Shown: one piece after another, positions 33,241-60,660 of the stretch
Layout of the letters: each line of letters opens with the position of its first letter
Numbering within the stretch: the stretch's first letter is position 1
Assembly (NCBI GenBank): GCA_009760855.2
Contig: WPIO01000106.1
Coordinates: 800,001-864,000 of the forward strand
DNA from: Cristatella mucedo
Taxonomy: Eukaryota; Bryozoa; Phylactolaemata; Cristatellidae
Length of the DNA stretch: 64,000 bases
Reading direction: 5' to 3'
Notes under the pieces: generated by a model
Told to the model about the DNA's origin: nothing
The model's database searches: none
What the model saw: the letters and a program-made list of their open reading frames with translations, nothing else
Translations under genes and position numbers: made by a program

Positions 33241-33738
33241 ATGTCTAGAGAGACGAGCTTATGGGGAAGAATCTTTCAGAACATAAGGAAGTCTATCAAC
33301 ATCATGCGTCGCGACATGAAGCCGCCGCTTCGTATTGGCGAGGATGCCAGTGGTAACATCTACTTCGAAAGGCAAGCCGACGGTGCTAGCGGCTTCAAAG
33401 GTTCGCGATGGGTCGAGAATCCTTCTTTGGATCGAATGTCTGTGCCGAAAGTGCCTGCCGAGTGGGAGTCGTGGTTAAGAGGGAGGAGAAAAGAGCCGCC
33501 GGCTGCTACTGAAATTGAGGCGAATCGGCTGATCATGCACGCAAAGCAATCGAACGCGCAGGCGCTGGCCCGCCAGCGCGGCGAGGATGCTGCCACGGCT
33601 GGTGACAAGGACCATGACGTAAAGAGCGTCGCAGCTGCGGCTCCGAGCAAGAACATGCCTTTTCCTAAGCGCGATGACTACGAACTTTTTCCTGGGGAAG
33701 CTGTGTACAAGGATCAACTGAAGGATGGTAAACAGTGA
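33241..33738 (+). CDS. NDUFAF2: NDUFAF2-like mitochondrial complex I assembly factor (mimitin, B17.2-like)
   Basis: A 165-residue uninterrupted frame; the human protein is about 169. The family assists late assembly of NADH:ubiquinone oxidoreductase in mitochondria and is related to the NDUFA12 subunit. Recognisable features in order are an N-terminal LWGRIFQNIRKSI segment, IGEDASGNIYFER near residues 32-44 (the D..GN.YFE pattern shared by NDUFA12 and NDUFAF2), RWVE near 56-59, and VPAEWESWLRGRRKEPP near 71-87, the family's most conserved motif. A charged, Ala-rich C-terminal half follows. No introns interrupt it, although the human gene has several. It lies 3.4 kb downstream of HPRT on the same strand. 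A retrocopy is possible, but the open frame and conserved motif favour a working gene. No clear AATAAA follows closely. Confidence 0.85.
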   Translation: MSRETSLWGRIFQNIRKSINIMRRDMKPPLRIGEDASGNIYFERQADGASGFKGSRWVENPSLDRMSVPKVPAEWESWLRGRRKEPPAATEIEANRLIMHAKQSNAQALARQRGEDAATAGDKDHDVKSVAAAAPSKNMPFPKRDDYELFPGEAVYKDQLKDGKQ

Positions 33739-34316
33739 AACTACTGCAGTAGCATGTGGGACTAGCTTAACCATGAACTCTTAATAATGATAATAATTGT
33801 GCATTGTTTTGTTTCGAGCGTGATGCTTGCGAATGCATTTAAAGTAATCTTAGCCGTGGTCTACATTTGGCTCGCTACTAGTCTCAAGCTTGCATGGATG
33901 CCGGCCGGTGCTGAGAAGCCGCGGCAGCATTGTCAGCGATTTGAGAGAGCGTTACTTCATTATAATCTAGGTTGTCTTAGTTGCAACTCCTGATCCGCTT
34001 CAAGCTCATTTCTTAGCGTATGCACGTGACTACCTTGTGCTGTGGCCTTCCTTGCAGTGGCTTTGAGTCGACGGTGCCTGCGTCTTCAGGTAGCGGTGCT
34101 TACTGCTGGGCTTCCTTGCTTTCGATGGCATGACGCTTTAAAGATATGTTGTGGTATCGGTCGTAGGTATTTCGGGACCATAGCGGTGATGCTGAAAGAA
34201 CTGTGCGCTCGCCTGCTATTAGCTTTTAGGCTTCGGTGGTTGCTAGACAATAAGGAGCTGAGGATATTTTTCGGAACATTCGGACAACCCGGTTGCCTAG
34301 CTGTACACGACCAAGG

Positions 34317-34968
34317 TGATCAAGGATTTTTCAGTTTATTAAAATATTTGTTAACCACATGGATCCAGGTGATAATATAACGACCCCTTCAAATTGAACA
34401 GTAAAAGCTAGCAACGTTTCCTACTTTACGTGTGCAATGCATTAAATGTGCAATTTGCTTACTCGTGGACTTCTCAGTAAAATCCGACGCTTTGGTAAAC
34501 GCTTTTTGCACCAGTCAGGAGGAAGTTGAGGTAACTTTCTACCAATTAGAAACTCACGTTCCACACCTGCAGCACACCGAGGCTGAGCAAGGATTTTCTA
34601 TTGTGCAAGATTGGCTCGACCGAGCCTTATACACGACCGACGCTGGTTGCAGCAAGACAAAACCGGCAAGCACCTTTTTGCTGCATAACGTGTTTAAGCA
34701 CGGTATGCAAGGCGCTAGTCTACTCAAGTGTTGCCTCATTATTCACGGTATGGATTTTCGGCTGCAGTTGACTCGCGATCACTCGTTATTCGATGAAGCT
34801 GCAGGTTTATCGCTGCTCAGGTTACGTCGTAGAGAAGTAGCACAACTGTGTGTATGTGCCGAGATGAGAGTCGCTAGCTTTTACTGTTCAATTTGAAGGA
34901 GTCGTTATATTATCACCTGGATCCACGTGGTTAACAAATAGTGTAATAAACTGAAAAAGCCTTGATCA
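34317..34968. repeat. 652-bp element flanked by 96-bp inverted repeats
   Basis: Positions 34317-34412 and 34873-34968 are inverted copies, both 96 nt, ending TGATCAAGG. They differ at only a handful of sites. The interior has a 154-codon open frame without recognisable domains. It looks like a MITE or fold-back unit, but I see no target duplication. Confidence 0.8.
34408..34621 (+). repeat. Inverted repeat B, left copy
   Basis: About 214 nt repeated in inverse orientation at 35317-35524 with a few substitutions and short indels. It overlaps the inner end of the left 96-bp arm. Confidence 0.85.
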
Positions 34969-35316
34969 GTGGATTGTGCATGCTAATTAACTTCTTCAAT
35001 CGAACAAGTACAAGTATGTAATATATATGTATACAATTAGGAATGCTTGCATGCTATTTCTAGCAACGATCTTGGCTTTCGTCTTTTCAATTGGCTTACT
35101 TGAGTTCAGTCCGCACAGCCAGAGGGGGAGGGCATTTGCTCCCCTCCTCCATAGAGGAAGGGCAGTGACCTGGACCGCCCCCTAGTCCTCTCCCGCTGGC
35201 TCACCAAAAGTGAAATTATGATTTAATTGCACTCATCGAGCAACCGCCGAGTTGTCGAATAAACACTGGTTTTGCGCTGTGATTGTTCACTGTGAGTCTA
35301 GCCCTCACATGAAAAT

Positions 35317-35524
35317 CGAGCCAATCTTGCACAATAGAAAATCCTTGCTCAGCCTCGTTGTACTGCAGGTGTCAAACGTGAGTTTCTAATTGGTAGAAAG
35401 TTACCTCAACTTCCTCCTGACTGGTGCAAAAAGCTTTACCAAAGCGTCGGATTTTACTCTGAAGTCTACGAGTAAGCAAATTGCACACTCAATGCATGCA
35501 CACGTAAAGTAGGAAACGTTGCTA
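35317..35524 (-). repeat. Inverted repeat B, right copy
   Basis: Reverse of 34408-34621, e.g. CCAATCTTGCACAATAGAAA and AACTTCCTCCTGACTGGTGC. It lies 350 bp beyond the right 96-bp arm. Confidence 0.85.
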
Positions 35525-37076
35525 GTTGCTTTGCTCGGATAAATGTTCGACATAAGTAAATTGGTGGATCCTAACTCGTAAGGAAAACGTGTGTTTGAGC
35601 ACCTTCCTGCAGACCTACCCTCTGTTTTTCCAAACGAACGACTTTCCGTAACCGCTAAATATTGAGTTGATGCACGAGCATATCTTGGAAATTATCTCGA
35701 TGGAATAGCAAACTTAACCTCCGTCTTGACTAGGATTCTGAATATGTCTGCTGACCTCAACCTTACATTCGTTATAATGTATCTTGACTGTATAGTGGTA
35801 CTGACCACGGCAAATGACAATGGCACTATCAAACTAGGAGCCGCCGTCGTCGCGATTAAAAGGTTTCCGAAACCTCGGATGCCTCTAAAACGACACAGAG
35901 TACGAATCGAACGAGCGATCGGCGATGCATCTAGTTGGCTGGAAAAGCTGGAATAAGGTGTTGATGCTGAAACACAGGCACTTAGCTGCCAAAAAACCAT
36001 GCTATAGCCATGTTGTATTAAGAGAATAATACCGATCATCACAGGATCGAGCAGCGATCGCCGTTGAACATCAAGGTTCGAAGATCTCTCCCCTGCCAAC
36101 CGCGTGCCACCGTTTGCACCTGACGTATGCAAATTGGTTATGGCTCCACGCTACAGCTGATTCTACCCATGTGGTCCAGTTGCAGAGCTGAGGCCAACCG
36201 CGATGCAACGTACCGAAACAGGAAGCCTGTAAGCAAATGTCTACTAGCTAGCTGCATCTACGCAGCCCAACGAGCAAAAGTGCATGCAGCACTGTGCAGG
36301 GCACGTCACCAGCCAGCAGCACTTGGCACACAGCGCCAGCAACAACAGGCCCAAACAACAAAGCAGCAGCAATCGCAGTTCGTCAGCTCTCGGCCAGACC
36401 ACAGCCATGCGGCTGGTAAAAAATTTACAAAAAGACTCATAAAGGCATCGCACTCAAATTCGGGCTGCCGCTGCTGCGATGTACAGTAAAGGATAGCGAG
36501 CCCAATACTCGATTAAGGCGACAGCTCCATATGAAAAAATATCCGTCGCCCGGGCTCAAGCAAATATGCAAGTGCATTGCGCGTGTCCATGTGTGTGAGC
36601 GAGTGCGTGCATGCGTACGTGTGTGGTGTGGTCGATGCCGCAGTGAATGCGCTTGCTTGCGAGTGCTCGCCTGCTCACTCAATTGCCCCAAAGCCGTCGA
36701 GCACCTTGTAGAAGCATGCCAGAAGCTAACGAAAACGGCACGGAAAGATGTCCCGCTCGCTCGTGCCACCGCTTGTGGCAAAGCGGCGGTCGCCCAAGGC
36801 AGCCCCATCGACCTGGTGCGTGGGCACCTAGGGTCAGGGCGTCGAGGCAGGTGTGCCGTCGGTGCATCCTCACTGGTTCACGAGCAAAGACACGTGACTG
36901 TGTGACACTACTGCTCACTACGACCGACGAGGGCTACGATCGACGAATCGATAGTAACCTGCAGCAGCAGCTGCTGCTGCAGCTCTGGCATTCAAGCAAC
37001 AGCCTGGCGGACACGCTGGCTGATCAAGAGGCCGCCACTTCCTCCCGCAGCCCGTGTCTGTAGGCGAGCGCCCTCT
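35525..37076. other. Region downstream of the Sp gene
   Basis: It should hold the Sp 3' UTR on the minus strand. Open frames at 35692-36132 (-) and 36127-36489 (+) have no recognisable domain. No AATAAA was found. Confidence 0.4.
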
Positions 37077-52580
<15,504 letters not shown>

Positions 52581-53189
52581 TCTAAAAGTTGTTACCGGGG
52601 GCGCATTTGACGAACCGGTAGCGGGTCGGACGAGCCACTGACACAATAGGGCACGGAGCGGGCGAGTAGGCAGGTGCACCTGCGCGCCGGACGGCACTAG
52701 ACGCGGCGCGCTCTTTTCGTCGACGCAACCGTCGGCTTTTACGAACGAGCCTCGTTCCGTAGCAACTTTCGCGAAACGACGCGCCACTGACGGCCTCGTC
52801 TGGGCGCGAAAAGGCCGACAGACCGCGGAACTCACGCTCGTCGCGGAAGGATGGCGCGCGGCGGTAACGCGGCTCGACGCGTGATTGACAGACAGCGGTT
52901 CGAATATCTTCAGCTGTCAAGGGCGTGCCACGAGGAGGCGTGGTTGTGGGCGGGTAGGGGCGGCTTTCGGGACGTCTCGGCCGGCGCGGCGCAACGAGCT
53001 GTGAATCGCGCCTCGCCGGGAGGCGGGTCGTCCGAAAGGACGATGGGAGCGCCGCCTTGCAGCGCCGCGGACGCCGTCGGCAGCCCGCCGCCGAAGTAAG
53101 ACCGCGGGGCGCGGCGCAGCCCGCCTCGCCTCCGTCGCCGCATTGACGCCGCGGCGGCCGCGGAGCGGTGGACGCTGCCGTCCGGCCAT

Positions 53190-53312
53190 TATATAAATGC
53201 ATTTTTTGCTCTAGCGCCCGCAGAGAAAAAGCTCGATGTCTTTCTAGGCGCTTTACATTTGGTGCACAGGAAACGCGATCGAATGGTTAGTGGTAGCATG
53301 CTCAATGAATGA
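53190..53312 (-). mobile_element. LINE tail fragment, minus strand
   Basis: TAGCGCCCGCAGAGAAAAAG and TTTCTAGGCGCTTTACATTT, the reverse of the LINE tail, at the edge of the Sp CpG island. Confidence 0.7.
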
Positions 53313-53611
53313 CGAGAGTAGCCATGTGCCGCGCACGCGGTCGGGCGGGGGAGCGCGAGGTCGGTCCGACGACGTCGTCTCAGCCAGCCCCCAACGCCGC
53401 GCCCATTGGTTGGAGGAAACCTGGAAAAAATGCCCCCCCCCGTACCCCGCGTACGAATCGCACTCGTCTGCGACGTCGCGTCGCGGCGGCGGCATCAAAG
53501 CAGTGACTTCTGGTTACATTGATCCGAACAAACCCGTTTTATATCCCTCTCATGAGATCAATGTGGCTGATTTATGGTATTTATAGTTTATGGGCCAGTG
53601 GCGTTTATAAT

Positions 53612-53695
53612 CATAATAATAATAGCACATTTGATGTATCCCCCTCGGAGAGCTCAATCTCTTTGTACGCACTTTACATTTGCTGCAAGGATCTA
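53612..53695 (-). mobile_element. LINE tail fragment, minus strand
   Basis: AAT repeat, CCCTCGGAGAGCTCAATCTC, then a CGCACTTTACATTTGCTGCA counterpart. Confidence 0.65.
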
Positions 53696-53802
53696 TAAAT
53701 AGATAAAAGGAGAAATAGATTGAAGGATAATCAGATGAAAGGATAAATAAAAGTCTCTTTGAACCCGTTTCGGTGTTCTGCGCGTGCTGTCGTGTACGTG
53801 CT

Positions 53803-53985
<183 letters not shown>

Positions 53986-54247
53986 ATTAAGCTACATCGT
54001 GGAAGCGCGAGCAGCCGCCACGCTGAGTTCGCGTGGCTGCGATGCGCTCCAAATCGGGACGAATCGCGTCCGTGACCTTTGTTAGCACTTAGTTGGGCTC
54101 CTCGCCCGAGGCTCCCGAATTCAAAGACATTCAGTGTCGCAGAGAGGAGAGGGAAATCAGTCGGCATGCTAGAACCGCCAGCAACTTAGCAAAGGAACGC
54201 GCAGGAATGACTCTTGCCAGCAACTCCTAGCAATGCCGCCGCGAGAT

Positions 54248-54345
54248 AATAGTAATGATAACGCACTTGATAAAGATAATCCCTCGGAAAATTCAATCTC
54301 TTTCTAGGCGCTTTACATTTGCTGCAAAGGGAAGCACGATAGGCA
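54248..54345 (-). mobile_element. LINE tail fragment, minus strand
   Basis: CCCTCGGAAAATTCAATCTC and TTTCTAGGCGCTTTACATTT, the reverse of the tail. Confidence 0.7.
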
Positions 54346-54864
54346 CCGTAGTTGAATATTGATTGCAAACTACGGGTAAGCAGCACCATTTACTGCGAGT
54401 TTCAGCTAATCGAATGCTATTCTGCGGTCCATCACACCGCGCCCACGTTCGCGGCGTCATTCAGTAGCGGGCTGTCTGTCCCCGCGATTACCGTAGTAAA
54501 TATCCTCATATCCTCAAATGTCCTCAAAAATATCCTCAAATATCCTTATCCTCAAGCCGATGTAGCTACCTCAGCCGCTGCCCGTGCTGCTCGGCGGGGC
54601 CAGACAGCCAGGATGGAGCCGATATCCGCAAGGGCCAGACCGATCTGGACTCAATCTCGGGGGGGGGAGGGCAGAGGCAACCGACCCCAGGAAGGCTGTA
54701 TGGACATGCCAGGAGACCCGAGTCACCCAACAGACCTTTCCGGATCGGTTTGAGGTGGCGGATGGGGGAGTGTGGCGTTAAGTTATTAGAGCGATACCGA
54801 CATAAACCGGCTACTAACGAGACCCTTGATGCAACGGCAAGATTTTACCTGTCACGCCCTCCCT

Positions 54865-55112
54865 AAGCTGTCGGTGAAGCGGCTGCTGTAGCACCTTATA
54901 TGGTTCGTAGATGGAAGCTTAAAGCGCACCTGTTCATCACAGCACTCGGTGGGTCTTTGCGAGTCGCTCTTTTTCTTGTTCGCGAGTACGCGCTTACACT
55001 GCTGCCTGCGGACGTTACCACCAATCATTTGGTAATGCTTTCTACGCAGCATCTGTAAAGTGCCTAGAAAAAGATTCAGCTCTCTGAGGGCGCTATACAA
55101 ATGTATTATTAT
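54865..55112 (+). mobile_element. LINE 3' fragment
   Basis: Includes WKLKAHLFITALGGSLR-like decayed C-terminus near 54910, then CATCTGTAAAGTGCCTAGAA and AGGGCGCTATACAAATG with ATT. Confidence 0.7.
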
Positions 55113-56184
55113 TGTGACTATTATTATCGTAAGCGTCACCCGTTTCTCTTTTATTTTACTCAGGGATCTCGCGGTCAGCCGAGGCATGAGGCATTTGAGC
55201 CACGACGCGTGCAATGCGCTGGGCTCTTTCTTCTTCGTTTATAAGAGCTCGTATGCCTCGAGCTTCCGAAGAGTCCACAAGATGTTATCGTGGGATGGAT
55301 GCTGAACCTTGCACTCGGTGGCGAGCGGCGGGGTCTAAGTGCAGAGGGTCTGTGTGGGGGGGGGGCCAGGTTTGACTGCCACAGTTTAGGCATACGACAG
55401 AGGCTTGCTAAGGTGACACGCTCGATGACACGTGACACTGCCACCTGCTACCGTCGCTGCTGCTGCCGCCGCAGTGTCGACTTTGCGTAATCTACGCTGA
55501 GCAGATAGCCGGCGAATGAAGAGAAAATGATAAGAATGACCACGGGCGCGCCGGGTGGCTCACCTCCTGCCACACGTCTTCCGGGTCGGTTCAAGGTGGC
55601 TGGAGTCGACGCAGCAGCCTTGGGGCTAAGTCACTACCCACAGCTGCCTCAGTACACACCGTATACACACACACCACCTCCGAGGCAGGGCTCTTCTGCC
55701 ATCGCCTCTAACCTCTGACCCGGTCAGCGCGAGCTCTGCTCGCCGTTCCGCATAAACTACCCACGGCCAAAAGCAGACACGTTCTGCCGGCCGGCTGACC
55801 TGTCCGGAGGCGCTCGCGCACCGCGTCAAGCAAGCGTTGTCAAGCAAGCTAGTTCGCTTGTCTGACATTCGCGTTTGACCAATCAAAGAGCTGCGACTTC
55901 CAAGCTGCGAAGTTCTATTGAGCTCTTCGATACTAAGAAATTGTATTTCGCAGCGGCTGTAAATACGTAAGAAAAGTAGCTAAGCCCTGTATCGAAATTG
56001 CGCGATCTTGTGCGATCTGCACGATGTCTACCCCTATGATAAACTAGGTTCGTTAGTCCGTAGGTAACAGTCACTGACGTGGCATTTACATTAAGGCTTT
56101 GTTATTTATAAACAGTTGGTAAATTGCGGTGCAGCTATGGCGACCATTGAAAAAGGGGGAAAGGGGAGATAATTTGCTAATTTG

Positions 56185-56302
56185 CGTACATACCAAGAAC
56201 CACTCGATCGTGCTTCCTTTGCAGCAAATGTTAAGGGCCTAGAAAGAGATTAAGTTCTCTGAGTGCGCCGTACAAATTTATTATTATTATTATTATTATG
56301 TA
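56185..56302 (+). mobile_element. LINE tail fragment
   Basis: ACCACTCGATCGTGCTTCCT, GCAGCAAATGTTAAGGGCCT, AGATTAAGTTCTCTGAG, then eight ATT units. Confidence 0.75.
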
Positions 56303-57369
56303 TTCATAGATAGCTAATATTGGACATGGGAATGCTAGAGCTTCACAGGACTATGAATTCAAAAAGATTACTTCAAGGGTGAACTTGACATTTCAGCAGC
56401 TCGAGCTCTTTGCACTACGACCCCCTTCGCTGTCGTCCGAATTCGTAGCTGGCGCTCCGCGCGCTTCCGGCGACTCCAATCGCACCAGCTGAGCTCGCGC
56501 AGTAGAAAGCTGCCGCAGCATGTGTGCGCATGCAAAGCGAGGCTGACATCTTCGCTGCTGGAGTCGGTGTTAACCAGTTCCGTCCTATGGCTAGTCTATT
56601 AATGAACGGAGGACTTTGAATTCGCACCCAGCGTACTCTTTTTTTTTAGATCAGTCTCTCAATCGTCGAGATCCTGAAAGAGATGGGCTGAAGAGAAACG
56701 GCGCTCTCGCCGGCAACGACGTGCCTGCCTGGGAGCGAGAGACGTCAGAACGAGGCTGCTGAACGGCGCGCTGCAGAAGCTGAAAGGAGGAGCCGGTTCT
56801 CTCACACAGCAGCGCGCCGACCCGAGAGAGGCGGAGGAAGAGAGGAGCGCCGGCAGCAGTCAGACGACGCTCGCACGACGTCACTCGCACGTCAACCGTG
56901 AGCCGGTCGCACGCGCTGCTTCGCCCTCGTCGGCGTATCGGCGTGCGCCCGTATTTCGACGATTGCTCATCGTGAGCTATTTTGCTTGGCACACTTTTTG
57001 GCGCTGCTATGAATGCCGCGCGCACAGTTTCTGCCGCGCCCCTGAACTTTGAGGCAGAAAAATCGTCTGACAATGAATTGTTTCAAGTGCTGCTGCAGCT
57101 GCCACAAAGGAACTGCTCTCCTCGACGGGAAAGGTCAGCGATTGTGTGATGAATTCCTTCCATTTTTGAGACGACGAGAGATCTGAGCAATCCACAGCGT
57201 CCAAAGTATTCCCTCTTCAAGGATGACGTTAGGTCGTACAATTCCGCTGCACTGAGTTTGTCATCTTTGCGAAAATTGATTGCTCGCATTGCGGGTTATG
57301 GACGTCTCGTGTTCAATGTTCGCGGCGCCGGTTGCCATTCTATCGATGGCGTGCACCTCGATAAAAAAA

Positions 57370-57537
57370 AATTAGTTTATTTAGCAGCCTCGTTTTGCAT
57401 AGCAGCAGAATTGCCTTAACAGCTATCACCACCGCTTGCAGTTGGCAATACAGGATCGCTCCCACTGCAGGATTCAAAAGCCACAATCTTGGTTGGAAAG
57501 CGTGAACACCTTACCTCCTGGGCTATCGCAGCCCTTA
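57370..57537 (-). mobile_element. SINE family B
   Basis: Reversed: TTTAGCAGCCTCGTTTTGCA, AGCTATCACCACCGCTTGCA and CTCCTGGGCTATCGCAGCCC. Confidence 0.8.
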
Positions 57538-58386
57538 CATATATTGGAATCGCCTGCATGCTCAGCTCCATGGGATTGATTCTGACATGGCTAGCAAACA
57601 GCCGATGGGTCAGCATGCAAATCAACAGCTCAACGCTGATCTCTAGGCAATTTTGATGCTCGCACGATCGGGCGGGCAGATCAGTTCGCGCGCTACTGAA
57701 TATCGAATGGTACGAGAAGTTAAACACGAACAAGAAGGAGAAATGGCTGCCACACAAGATCGCACAATTCCATTTGCTGTTCAATTGGTCAAGAGCTCAA
57801 AACACAAGCAGCAGCTCAACACACAAGCTATACCCTGTCAAGGGCGGATACAACTGACGAATGAAAATTACGAATATTATGTAAAAAATATAGTATGCTT
57901 AAAGAGATTTTAAATCAATAAATTTGTTTAGATCTGCTAATTTTTTTTTAAACTTTTTCCCTCGCCCACTAAGCCGAACGTCCGCTTGAAGAGTTTCGTT
58001 TCCTGCGAAGTGACGGCGGCGGCGGCGGCGGCTCAGTAATGCGGTTTCTTTCAAATATTCAGACGGACGGTTGGACAGATAGACCGAGCAAATTGCGAAT
58101 ACGTTTATACGATTGTGCGTCTATGTGTGGGTTTAATCTCGCCGCTTTCCCGCCTAAATCCTCAAATCAATGAAGATCGAGTGACTGCCACACTCATGCA
58201 ATGTTGTACAGCCCACTCACACGCTTTTGGCTGCTTCCAAGGGGCGAAATTGGTGTGGAGCAGCTTCGATCTCACCCCCAATTTCATCATGAGAAGCCAA
58301 GCTAATCGAGGAATAAAGTCGGGAAGGACAGTTTCGCGGGAAGATAGTAGCTGAGGAAGACTATCAAAAGAAGACGTTGAAAGGAA

Positions 58387-58494
58387 GAATGAGTGCCGGC
58401 GTCCAGCAGTAGAGAATGAGTGCCGGCGTCCAGCAGTAGAGAATGAGTGCCGGCGCCCAGCAGTAGAGAATGAGTGCCGGCGCCCAGCGAAAGA
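58387..58494 (+). repeat. 27-bp tandem repeat, 4 copies
   Basis: Unit GAATGAGTGCCGGCGTCCAG plus CAGTAGA. The last two copies have GCGCCC in place of GCGTCC. Confidence 0.95.
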
Positions 58495-58979
58495 GTTCCA
58501 CAGTTCTTTGGAAGCATATGAGCCAAAGCAGCCCGTCGCCATCGGTCAAAAGCGAAAGAAAATCGCGAGCGATTCATTATTTATTCTTTCCACACGCTGT
58601 TTGCGTGCTTCGTAGCAGTTAAGGGCACGATGAACAGACAGACAGGCAGACAGTGCTACTGAGCGCGCCACCTCACGACAGCCTCAAAGACCGCTCGGTC
58701 ACACTCACTCATTCTGCGAATGCACTAAAGCCACTGTGTCGGGGGGGGGTGTCGCTGTGTCAATCGTTCCCAGCATTTCGGCTGGCACACGGTCGCATAA
58801 TTGAGATGCCCATGGATGCTGACACTCTGGTCTGCATTCTCAATGCTCAGTGACGCACGGTCCGTTGTCGGTCATGTGTCATGGTCAGGGTCGATGTCAT
58901 GTGTCGGTCGCCTCGGTGTCCGCGGGTGGCTCCAAGGGCGCTGCCGCCGAGCTTCCTGGCCCAGCGAGCGAGCAGCGTA

Positions 58980-59175
<196 letters not shown>

Positions 59176-59339
59176 AGAAAAGCTGTGTGGCAGACAGAGC
59201 TGGCTCTCTGCAGTAGAGGAGCATTGACCACGGTCTGCCCTGCAGGAATGGGCAGCGTGGGCAACGTCGTCGTGTCAAATATGGCGGAATCAAAAACAGA
59301 TAAGCAAATATTTATGAGTGATTCTCTATTGTCACTCAG

Positions 59340-60660
59340 AAACTAGAAAGTCTAATCCTTGAAGTGGGCTCAGCAAGCTTATCTCCTGCAGCCAAAGTCC
59401 GGATCTTTATCTCTTACTATTGTCTCGTTTTAAGGTGGCTTTTCGGCTAGACGGCCAATCGATAACTCATTTATGGGGGTAACGCTAGAGCAGGAAAACT
59501 TTAGCAACTTCCGCTCAGTGTCTCGCCAACGCCGTTCCCATAAAAAACACCCGAGCAAGTAGTGGCGGACCAGCTACACTATTATATCAAAACTTCAAAC
59601 CTAGCAAGTTCCTGTCAGGCTGCAAACCTAATCACTCCTAAGAGTAAGCAATTCTGTGTCTCTAGCAACCTCAGGAGTGCAGACTTCGGAAGAGTCTCGG
59701 CTTGTTTTTCCGAATTTTTAGCAGAGTTTTGATATGTTAGTGATCTCGTGTATGATGTTAGTGAGTTATTATTATTATTATCCCAAAGTCCTTATTGACC
59801 ACCTCTCATCTCGCCTGGGCATCACTGGTACTGTACAGCAATGGTTTAAGTCCTACCTCAGTGGGAGACTTCCGAGTATCGATGTACATGGACAAAGATC
59901 CTCCAAAGAATCACTGAAATACGGGGTACCACAGAACAATGGTGAACCGCGATGGCACACCAGGTAAGCCGGTTGCTTTAACGACCTCGGAACGAGGTCG
60001 TGGGTTCGTTTCCTGCGGTGGGCGATCCTTTATCGCCACTGCAAGCGGTGGGGAAAGCCGCAAAGGCTCTTCTGTCGCTATACAAAAAGAGGCTGTTTAA
60101 GCAGCTAGGATTTTTTTATGTGCTTAGTCCGCTTCTTTTAAAAATGTCTACTCTCTCTCTCTCTCTCATGCTTCTTGCGGATTCAATCGCGAAGCTTAAT
60201 CTGGCCCTTCATTTTACGAAGATGACAGACGCACAGCTGACGTACCAATGCTTTGATCACTCTCTACCTCCAGCACGTCAAACTTTCTCTCTCTTTCTCT
60301 CTCTCTCTCAAGTCCCTGCGTCCAAGAACGTCAAACTCTCTCTCAAGTCCCTAGCCGGATGCATTGCTGAGGTTCGCAGCTAGCATGGCAGCAGACTCTC
60401 TCCAATTGAATGGCGATAAAATTAGCTTACTAGTTTTAGGCAAACCTAGTATTACTCAGGAATTGGAAAGCTTGCCCTTGAAAAAGGTTTCGGCCAGCAC
60501 ACCCCCAGAAGCATCATCAGCATGCAGTCTAGATGCTCTGAACCAAAGTGACCTTTCTCTGGACGACCGCATCAGCTCCACGGTCAAATGTGTCTACTTT
60601 CAGGCACGTAGTGGTGCACAAATATTTGCACGCTCAGATTAGGATACCGTCGCCTTCTTG
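59340..60660 (+). mobile_element. Degenerate L2/CR1-like LINE interrupted by a SINE
   Basis: RT fragments remain: SSRLGITGTVQQWFKSYLSG near 59800, KYGVPQ near 59920, then after a SINE insertion (59962-60112) LQLNGDKISLLVLGKPSI near 60400 and DLSLDDRISSTVK near 60560. It matches the intron-7 LINE in order. Pseudogene with a CT expansion at 60285-60310. Confidence 0.85.
59962..60112 (+). mobile_element. SINE family B inserted in a LINE
   Basis: GTCGTGGGTTCGTTTCCTGC, GGGCGATCCTTTATCGCCAC, GGCTCTTCTGTCGCTATACA and AGGCTGTTTAAGCAGCTAGG. LINE sequence lies on both sides, so the SINE came later. Confidence 0.8.

Larger units (their letters stand above)
55113..58979. other. Intergenic DNA with sparse repeats
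   Basis: Contains a LINE tail (56185), a SINE (57370) and the 27-bp repeat. A possible decayed coding stretch on the minus strand is at 57007-57289. The GC-rich part at 56650-57000 could be promoter-like. Confidence 0.4.

Noticed and set aside
35726-35956. Possible DDE transposase tail (KRHRVRIERAIG)
   Set aside because: The fragment loosely resembles Harbinger-type transposases, but no other motif is present in 35.6-36.1 kb.
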